Positions 59,755 through 64,000 of a stretch of DNA of 64,000 nt are shown here, piece by piece (within the stretch, counting starts at the first letter, position 1; every line of letters starts with the position of its first letter). The translations under genes and the position numbers were made by a program. Source of the DNA: Streptomyces venezuelae (GTDB lineage Bacteria > Actinomycetota > Actinomycetes > Streptomycetales > Streptomycetaceae); assembly GCF_008642355.1 (NCBI RefSeq), contig NZ_CP029193.1:744001-808000 (forward strand). The letters run 5' to 3'. The notes under the pieces were generated by a model. The model worked only from the letters and a program-made list of their open reading frames with translations. It was not told where the DNA came from and made no database searches.

Positions 59755-60957
59755 TCAGCCGCCGAACGCGCCGCCCGCCGTGAAGACCTTCGCCGCGAAG
59801 CGCTCGCCGATGAGGCGGTGGGTGTCGGCGTCCGGGTGGAGGTCGTCGGGGAGCGGGTGCTCCGCCACGTCCGCGGGGCCGTACAAGTCACGGCCGTCGA
59901 GGTGGTGCAGGTTCGGGTCGTCGGCCGAGCGCTGCTTCACGATGCGGGCCAGTTCGTCGCGGATGACGTTGAGGGTGAGCTTGCCGCTCGCCCGCTCCGC
60001 CGGGTCGCCCATCGCGATGAACCGGAGGCGCCCCTCCCCGAAGTCGCTGAAGTCCGGCGCGCTGGGGCCGGGGGTGTCCTCGTGGATGGGGCACAGGATC
60101 GGCGAGACGACCAGGAGCGGCGTCTCCGGGTGGCCGTCACGGATGGTGTCGAGGAATCCGTGCACCGCGGGCGCGAAGGCGCGCAGCCGCATCAGGTCGG
60201 CATTGACCACATTGATGCCGAGCTTGACGCTGATCAGGTCCGCAGGGGTGTCCCTCATGGCGCGGGCCGTGAACGGGTCGAGCAGGGCGCTGCCCGCGAG
60301 ACCCAGGTTGATCAGCTCCACACCGCCGCGCGAGGCGGCGAGCGCCGGCCAGATCGTGGTGGGGCTCGCCGCGTCGGAGCCGTGGCTGATGGAGCTGCCG
60401 TGGTGCAGCCACACCTTGCGGCCCGGGTCCCGCGCGGGCTCCACCGGGGCGTCGGTCCGCAGCGCGACGAGTTCGGTGGTCTCGTTGTGCGGCAGCCAGA
60501 TCTCGATGTCCTTCATGCCGTCGGGCAGTCCGGTGAACCGCGCGGTGCCGGGCTCCCCGGTGCTGCGCTCGACGGTGCCCGCGGTCATGTCGATGGTCAG
60601 GACGTGGCCTGCCTCGACGGTCGTCGCGCCGGCCGGTCGGCCGTCGACGAGCAGGTCGTAGACGCCGTCCGGGCGGGGCGGGGCGCCCACGTACGACCGC
60701 TTGGTGGGCAGTGTGTCGAGTTCGATCGCGGTGGCGCGCGTACGGAACGCCAGGCGTATGCCGGAGGGCTGGGACTCGGCCATGGCGAGCTGCCCGTCGA
60801 TGTTCTGGGCGCGGGCTCCGGCGGGGAGCCGGTGCGGCAGCAGGCCGTGCTCGGTGCGCTCCACGTCGAGAGCACCTCGCAGGAGCTCCGCGGTGATGGC
60901 CGTGGTGGTCCAGGAGGGGTCGTCGTGATGGGTGGGGTGAGTGTCGTCCGTGTGCAT
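59755..60957 (-). CDS. GDSL/SGNH-type esterase
   Basis: A 400-residue protein. The first 170 residues are a beta-rich domain (for example GIRLAFRTRATAIELDTLP, YDLLVDGRPAGATTVEAG). The SGNH hydrolase domain then starts VWLHHGSSISHGSDA (nucleophile Ser in GSSISHG), continues with LGLAGSALL (Gly block), GINVVNAD (Asn block) and ends with LPDDLHPDADTHRLIGERFA (Asp-His). It is likely an esterase or carbohydrate deacetylase, perhaps with the N-terminal sandwich binding substrate. No signal peptide is seen. It lies 29 bp after the tetR gene on the same strand, so the regulator probably controls it. Confidence 0.9.
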   Translation of the reverse strand: MHTDDTHPTHHDDPSWTTTAITAELLRGALDVERTEHGLLPHRLPAGARAQNIDGQLAMAESQPSGIRLAFRTRATAIELDTLPTKRSYVGAPPRPDGVYDLLVDGRPAGATTVEAGHVLTIDMTAGTVERSTGEPGTARFTGLPDGMKDIEIWLPHNETTELVALRTDAPVEPARDPGRKVWLHHGSSISHGSDAASPTTIWPALAASRGGVELINLGLAGSALLDPFTARAMRDTPADLISVKLGINVVNADLMRLRAFAPAVHGFLDTIRDGHPETPLLVVSPILCPIHEDTPGPSAPDFSDFGEGRLRFIAMGDPAERASGKLTLNVIRDELARIVKQRSADDPNLHHLDGRDLYGPADVAEHPLPDDLHPDADTHRLIGERFAAKVFTAGGAFGG

Positions 60958-60986
60958 TGCCTCAACCTGTTGATCAAGCGTATGGA

Positions 60987-61562
60987 TTAGACGTCCGGTT
61001 CGGGCCAGTTCCGCAGCAGCGCGTCAAGAGCGTCGATGACGCGCGTCCACGTCTCGTCGGAGTCCGGTGCGCTGTGGCTGAACCCGCCGCCGAGCTCCAG
61101 GCTCACGTAGCCGTGGAAGACGCTGCCGAGGAGGCGGACCGCGTGCGTCTGGTCCGGTTCCGTCAGCTCGTACCCGCGCAGGATCGCCCGCGTCATCTCC
61201 GCGTGCCGGCCGCCCGCGCCGGCGGCAGCGGCCTCGGGGGTGAGCCGGAGCTGGGCGGCGGCGTACCGGCCGGGGTGCTCGCGGGCGTAGTCGCGGTAGA
61301 CGTTCGCCAGCGCGGCCAGCGCGTCCTTGCCCGCCCGTCCGGCCAGCGCGTCGGCGCCCCGGTCGGCGAGTTCCGCGAGGGCGAGCAGGGCGATGCCGGT
61401 CTTGAGGTCCTGTGAGTTCTTCACGTGCGAGTACAGGCTCGCGGCCTTGACGTCGAACCGTCGCGCGAGCGCGGAGACGGTCACCTGGTCGAACCCGGCC
61501 TCGTCGGCCAGCTCCGCCCCCGCCCGCACCAGACGCTCCGCGGTCAGCCCCACGCGAACCAT
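60987..61562 (-). CDS. TetR/AcrR family regulator (WHG-domain type)
   Basis: A 191-residue regulator. The HTH is LVRAGAELADEAGFDQVTVSALARRFDVKAASLYSHVKNSQDL. The ligand domain is of the TetR_C_33/WHG type (VFHGYVSLELGGGF). It leads a two-gene unit with the GDSL esterase. Upstream, TGCCTAA and TTAGGCA half-sites occur three times (61625-61664), forming a palindrome and an extra half, which is the likely autoregulatory operator. This also lies over the end of the MarR-GNAT gene. The inducer is unknown. Confidence 0.92.
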   Translation of the reverse strand: MVRVGLTAERLVRAGAELADEAGFDQVTVSALARRFDVKAASLYSHVKNSQDLKTGIALLALAELADRGADALAGRAGKDALAALANVYRDYAREHPGRYAAAQLRLTPEAAAAGAGGRHAEMTRAILRGYELTEPDQTHAVRLLGSVFHGYVSLELGGGFSHSAPDSDETWTRVIDALDALLRNWPEPDV

Positions 61563-61624
61563 GGCGTACCCCTTCCTCTCCTCGACCTTCGCCTACCCCT
61601 CCCCGACTTAACCGATTATGGAAC

Positions 61625-61664
61625 TGCCTAAAGGCCTTAGGCAAACTGTCATCTCCATTAGGCA
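61625..61664 (-). promoter_or_regulatory. TTAGGCA half-site cluster, probable TetR operator
   Basis: TGCCTAA (61625-61631) and TTAGGCA (61637-61643) form an inverted repeat with spacer AGGCC, and a second TTAGGCA follows at 61658-61664, overlapping the stop of the MarR-GNAT gene. Placement is 63 bp before the tetR start. Confidence 0.6.
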
Positions 61665-62566
61665 TCGCGCCCGATGCGCTTCTCGAACCAGTGGTGCGCG
61701 TACGGCTCGTCGTTGAACGCGGGCACTTCCTGGAAGCCGCAGGAGCGGTACAGGCCGATGGCCGCGTCGAGCGCCTTGTTGGTGTCGAGGCGCAGGACGG
61801 TGCGGCCCTCCCCGGCGGCCAGCTCCTCCAGCTCCGCGAGGAAGCGGCGACCGAGACCGAGACCTCGCGCCGCGGGCGCCACCCACATGCGCTTGATCTC
61901 GGCCGGGGCGCCGGGCGGCAGCTTGAGCCCGGCGCAGCCGACGGGCTCACCGTGCACCCTGGCCACCAGGAACAGGCCACGCGGCGGCCGCAGCCCGCCC
62001 GCGTCCGGCAGCAGGCTCCGCGCGGGGTCGAAGCCGGTGTCGAAACGCTCCTGGAGCTCGGTGAAGTAGGAGCACAGGCAGTACTCGGCGTCGGGGTGGC
62101 CGGGGTCGACGGTGGCCAGGGCGACCGTCGATGCGGTGAGCAGCCGGTCCACTTCCGCCATGGCGGCGACGAGCCGGGCCCGCTGCGCGGTGTTCAGCGG
62201 CTTCAGGAGGGAACCCGCGAGCCGGTCGCTGCGCTCGTCGAGCAGGCCGCGTTCGGCGCGGCCTGCTCCGGTCAGCCGGACCGTGCGGACCCGCCGGTCG
62301 CGGGGGTGCGGTTCCACCGTCACCAGGCCGTCGGCCTCCAGGGCGCGCAGCAGGCGGCTGACGTAGCCGGAGTCGAGCCCGAGGCGTTCGCGCAGTCCGC
62401 GCACGTCCTGTTCCCGCTCGCCGATCTCCCAGAGGAGCCGGGCCTCGCCGACGGGGCGGTCGCGGCCCAGGTAGTTGTCGTGCAGCACGCCCACGCGTTC
62501 GGTGACGGTGCGGTTGAAGCGTCGTACCTGATCGATCTGCTCGGCATTGATCTGCTCGGCGTCCAT
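61658..62566 (-). CDS. MarR-GNAT fusion (regulator with acetyltransferase domain)
   Basis: A 302-residue two-domain protein. Residues 1-150 are MarR-like: LLWEIGEREQDVRGLRERLGLDSGYVSRLLRALEADGLVTVEPHPRDRRVRTVRLTGAGRAE. Residues about 155-302 are GNAT: LFLVARVHGEPVGCAGLKL, IKRMWVAPAARGLGLGRRFLAELEELA (acetyl-CoA loop) and LRLDTNKALDAAIGLYRSCGFQEV. Such fusions may acetylate a signal or effector and regulate genes with the same protein. The start codon itself is part of a palindrome (62564-62589), implying tight autoregulation. Stop codon TAA. Confidence 0.92.
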   Translation of the reverse strand: MDAEQINAEQIDQVRRFNRTVTERVGVLHDNYLGRDRPVGEARLLWEIGEREQDVRGLRERLGLDSGYVSRLLRALEADGLVTVEPHPRDRRVRTVRLTGAGRAERGLLDERSDRLAGSLLKPLNTAQRARLVAAMAEVDRLLTASTVALATVDPGHPDAEYCLCSYFTELQERFDTGFDPARSLLPDAGGLRPPRGLFLVARVHGEPVGCAGLKLPPGAPAEIKRMWVAPAARGLGLGRRFLAELEELAAGEGRTVLRLDTNKALDAAIGLYRSCGFQEVPAFNDEPYAHHWFEKRIGRDA

Positions 62567-62589
62567 TCTCTGACCTTAGTCAGAGAATG
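62564..62589 (-). promoter_or_regulatory. Perfect 11-bp inverted repeat over the MarR-GNAT start
   Basis: CATTCTCTGAC (62564-62574) and GTCAGAGAATG (62579-62589) flank a 4-bp spacer CTTA. The repeat includes the start codon, so a bound MarR dimer would block translation start or transcription directly. Confidence 0.75.
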
Positions 62590-62615
62590 GACGTCGGTGA
62601 AGGACGAACCTTCGG

Positions 62616-64000
62616 TCAGATGACGGTGATGTGGCCGGGCGCGGGCAGACGCGGGGCCGTCGCCGGTTCGTGGATGTCCGCGAGAGCCATGAAGAGCAGC
62701 GCGACGGCGAGCGCGCCCGGGTCCGGCACGCCGAGCGCGTGGTCACCGACGTAGCTGGCGCGGCCGCGTCGGGGGCGGAGCGACGCGGTGGCGAGGGCGC
62801 CTCGGATGGCCGCCTGCGCCGCCTCGGTCAGCGGCGCCTCGGGGGCGTCCGCGCCCCGGGCGGCGGTCAGGGACTCGGCGGCGGGCGCGAGGGCGTCGAC
62901 CAGCGTGCAGTCGCCGGGGACCGCGCCGCCCACCCGGTGGATGGCGGCGTGGCCGGCCTCGGCGGCCTCCGCGAGCGCGTCCGCCGTCGGGGCGCCGCCG
63001 TCCGCCGGGGACGCGGCGGCCAGGTGCTGGAAGAGGAGGCCGAACAGGGGGCCGCTGGTGCCTCCGACGTCGTTGAGGAAGGCGTCGGCGAGCGCCGCCG
63101 TGCCGTCCATGCCGGTCTCGTCGGCCAGCTTCACCGCGCGGCGCACGCCTCCGGCGAGGTTGTCGCCGAAGTCGCCGTCGCCGACGAGCTGGTCGAGCTT
63201 GGTGAGGTTGTCGCGGACCTGCGTGACGGTGCGGGCGTAGCGGTCGAGGAGGGCGCGGTCGCCGGTTTCGTGCGGCGCGGACGCGCGGGTGTTCGCGGGC
63301 TTCCGTACGGGCGACTCGGGGGTTTCGCCGCCGACGGCACCCTCCAGCGGGCGCGGCAGGACCAGCGGGGTCCGGGTGGGGGCGGTCCACAGGTCGGCCC
63401 AGCCGTCTTCGAGCCGCGTGAGGGTGAGGGAGAACCCGGCCATGTCCAGGGCGGCGGTGAAGGTGCCGGGGACGACGAGGACGGGGCGGAGGCCGCGGGC
63501 GGTGAGCTCGTCGTTCAGGAGTACCGCGATGGCGTTGAGTTCCAGCTCGGTGGTGGCGCCGAGGCCGTTGACGAGGGCCAGTACGTCGTCGGGTCCGTCG
63601 GGCAGCGCGTCCAGGAGGTCGTCGGCCATGCGCCGGACCAGGTCGCCGGTGGCGGGCCGCGCGATGGTGCGGATGCCGCGCTCGCCGTGGATGCCGACGC
63701 CGTAGTCGAGGGTGCCCTCGTCCAGCTCGAACGCGCGGTGCAGCGTGGTGGGCGAGGTCTGGGCGCGTGCGGCGACGGCGATGCTGCGGGAGCGGGCGAC
63801 GACGCGCCGGCCGAGGTCGGTGAGCTCCTCCAGCGTGGCGCCCCGGTCGGCGGCGGCGCCGAGGAGCTTCTCGACGACGACCGTCGCGGCGGTGCCCCGG
63901 CGGCCGGTCGCACTGTCCGCGCTGTCGGTGGCCAGGTCGTCGTCGACGAGGACGGTGGCGACGGGGATGCCGTCGTGCCGCAGGCGCTCCGCCGCGATCT
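62616..64000 (-). CDS. Dihydroxyacetone kinase, DhaK-DhaL fusion, 5' end beyond window
   Basis: The frame is open to the window edge, so the N-terminus is missing. The visible part begins in the DhaK domain (RLRHDGIPVATVLVDDD, then TSPTTLHRAFELDEGTLDYGVGIHGERG, MADDLLDALPDG). About 30 residues of linker follow. The DhaL ATP-binding domain is marked by LTKLDQLVGDGDFGDNLAGGV (Mg-binding Asp residues), VGGTSGPLFGLLFQHLAAA, GDCTLVDALAPAAESL and RPRRGRASYVGDHALGVPDPGA. The single polypeptide resembles eukaryotic-like ATP-dependent kinases rather than PTS-linked Dha kinases. It phosphorylates dihydroxyacetone or a related triose. 461 residues are in view, compared with about 570 expected. Confidence 0.93.
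   Translation of the reverse strand, partial: IAAERLRHDGIPVATVLVDDDLATDSADSATGRRGTAATVVVEKLLGAAADRGATLEELTDLGRRVVARSRSIAVAARAQTSPTTLHRAFELDEGTLDYGVGIHGERGIRTIARPATGDLVRRMADDLLDALPDGPDDVLALVNGLGATTELELNAIAVLLNDELTARGLRPVLVVPGTFTAALDMAGFSLTLTRLEDGWADLWTAPTRTPLVLPRPLEGAVGGETPESPVRKPANTRASAPHETGDRALLDRYARTVTQVRDNLTKLDQLVGDGDFGDNLAGGVRRAVKLADETGMDGTAALADAFLNDVGGTSGPLFGLLFQHLAAASPADGGAPTADALAEAAEAGHAAIHRVGGAVPGDCTLVDALAPAAESLTAARGADAPEAPLTEAAQAAIRGALATASLRPRRGRASYVGDHALGVPDPGALAVALLFMALADIHEPATAPRLPAPGHITVI

Noticed and set aside
1..64000. tRNA, rRNA, insertion sequence or prophage
   Set aside because: No cloverleaf with TTCGAATC-type arm, no transposase with terminal repeats and no phage structural genes could be found by eye; small ncRNAs cannot be excluded.

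Overview
The window is a high-GC actinobacterial chromosome segment. Typical Streptomyces traits are GTG starts, TGA stops, GTGA/ATGA gene overlaps, TTA codons confined to a few genes, a sulfur leader peptide of the actinobacterial HVDLGR type, mycothiol-type enzymes and many TetR/MarR/ROK/LacI regulators. I take it to be Streptomyces, most likely from an accessory or arm-proximal part of the chromosome. I found no tRNA, rRNA, CRISPR array or intact insertion sequence.

Region by region. 1-4233: TetR fragment, DUF4865 protein, phosphotriesterase-like hydrolase, and a TetR/MFS pair sharing a 17-bp operator-like element. 4222-10158: lipoprotein M1 aminopeptidase coupled to a secreted anchored protein, a trypsin-like protease whose C-terminal repeat region is cut off by a one-base frameshift, a membrane HTH protein and a serine hydrolase lipoprotein. 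10195-12980: divergent ROK repressor and MFS transporter.

12981-25027 is the highlight: a one-direction operon bounded downstream by a perfect 20-bp-stem terminator. It encodes an indigoidine-synthetase-type enzyme (adenylation with inserted oxidase, carrier protein, thioesterase) that ends in a PptA-like tautomerase domain, followed by a serine O-acetyltransferase, an ATP-grasp/cysteine-synthase fusion, a tandem ATP-grasp protein, an MFS exporter and a cupin. Two TTA codons suggest bldA control. The inferred logic is glutamine to an aminopyridinedione-type heterocycle, O-acetylserine supply, beta-substitution on a PLP domain, peptide-type ligation by ATP-grasp domains, and export. Its product is not one I recognise.

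25118-39761: mycothiol-dependent isomerase family protein, MarR regulator, repeat-containing membrane protein, NarL-type two-component system, a decayed EamA transporter, geranylgeranyl-reductase-like flavoprotein, M20 dipeptidase, P-loop/Nudix fusion, STAS protein, divergent TetR/MFS with a palindromic operator, a GNAT protein and a 1.4-kb stretch with no convincing gene. 39762-44094: alpha-galactosidase, ROK sugar kinase and LacI regulator with a palindromic operator. 44148-50749: Ser/Thr kinase with a small coupled protein, HpcH/HpaI-like lyase, secreted EEP phosphatase, and the electron transfer flavoprotein subunits.

50982-64000: flavin reductase preceded by a cysteine leader peptide, thioredoxin-like protein, PlsC acyltransferase, a B3/B4-domain pseudogene, transglutaminase-like protein, a threonine aldolase/SDR/DUF6421 operon, a flavin monooxygenase with a premature stop coupled to an alpha/beta hydrolase, TetR plus GDSL esterase, a MarR-GNAT fusion, and a dihydroxyacetone kinase cut by the window end. 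Much of this half is ordinary metabolism, but several genes show recent decay (frameshift, nonsense, internal deletion).
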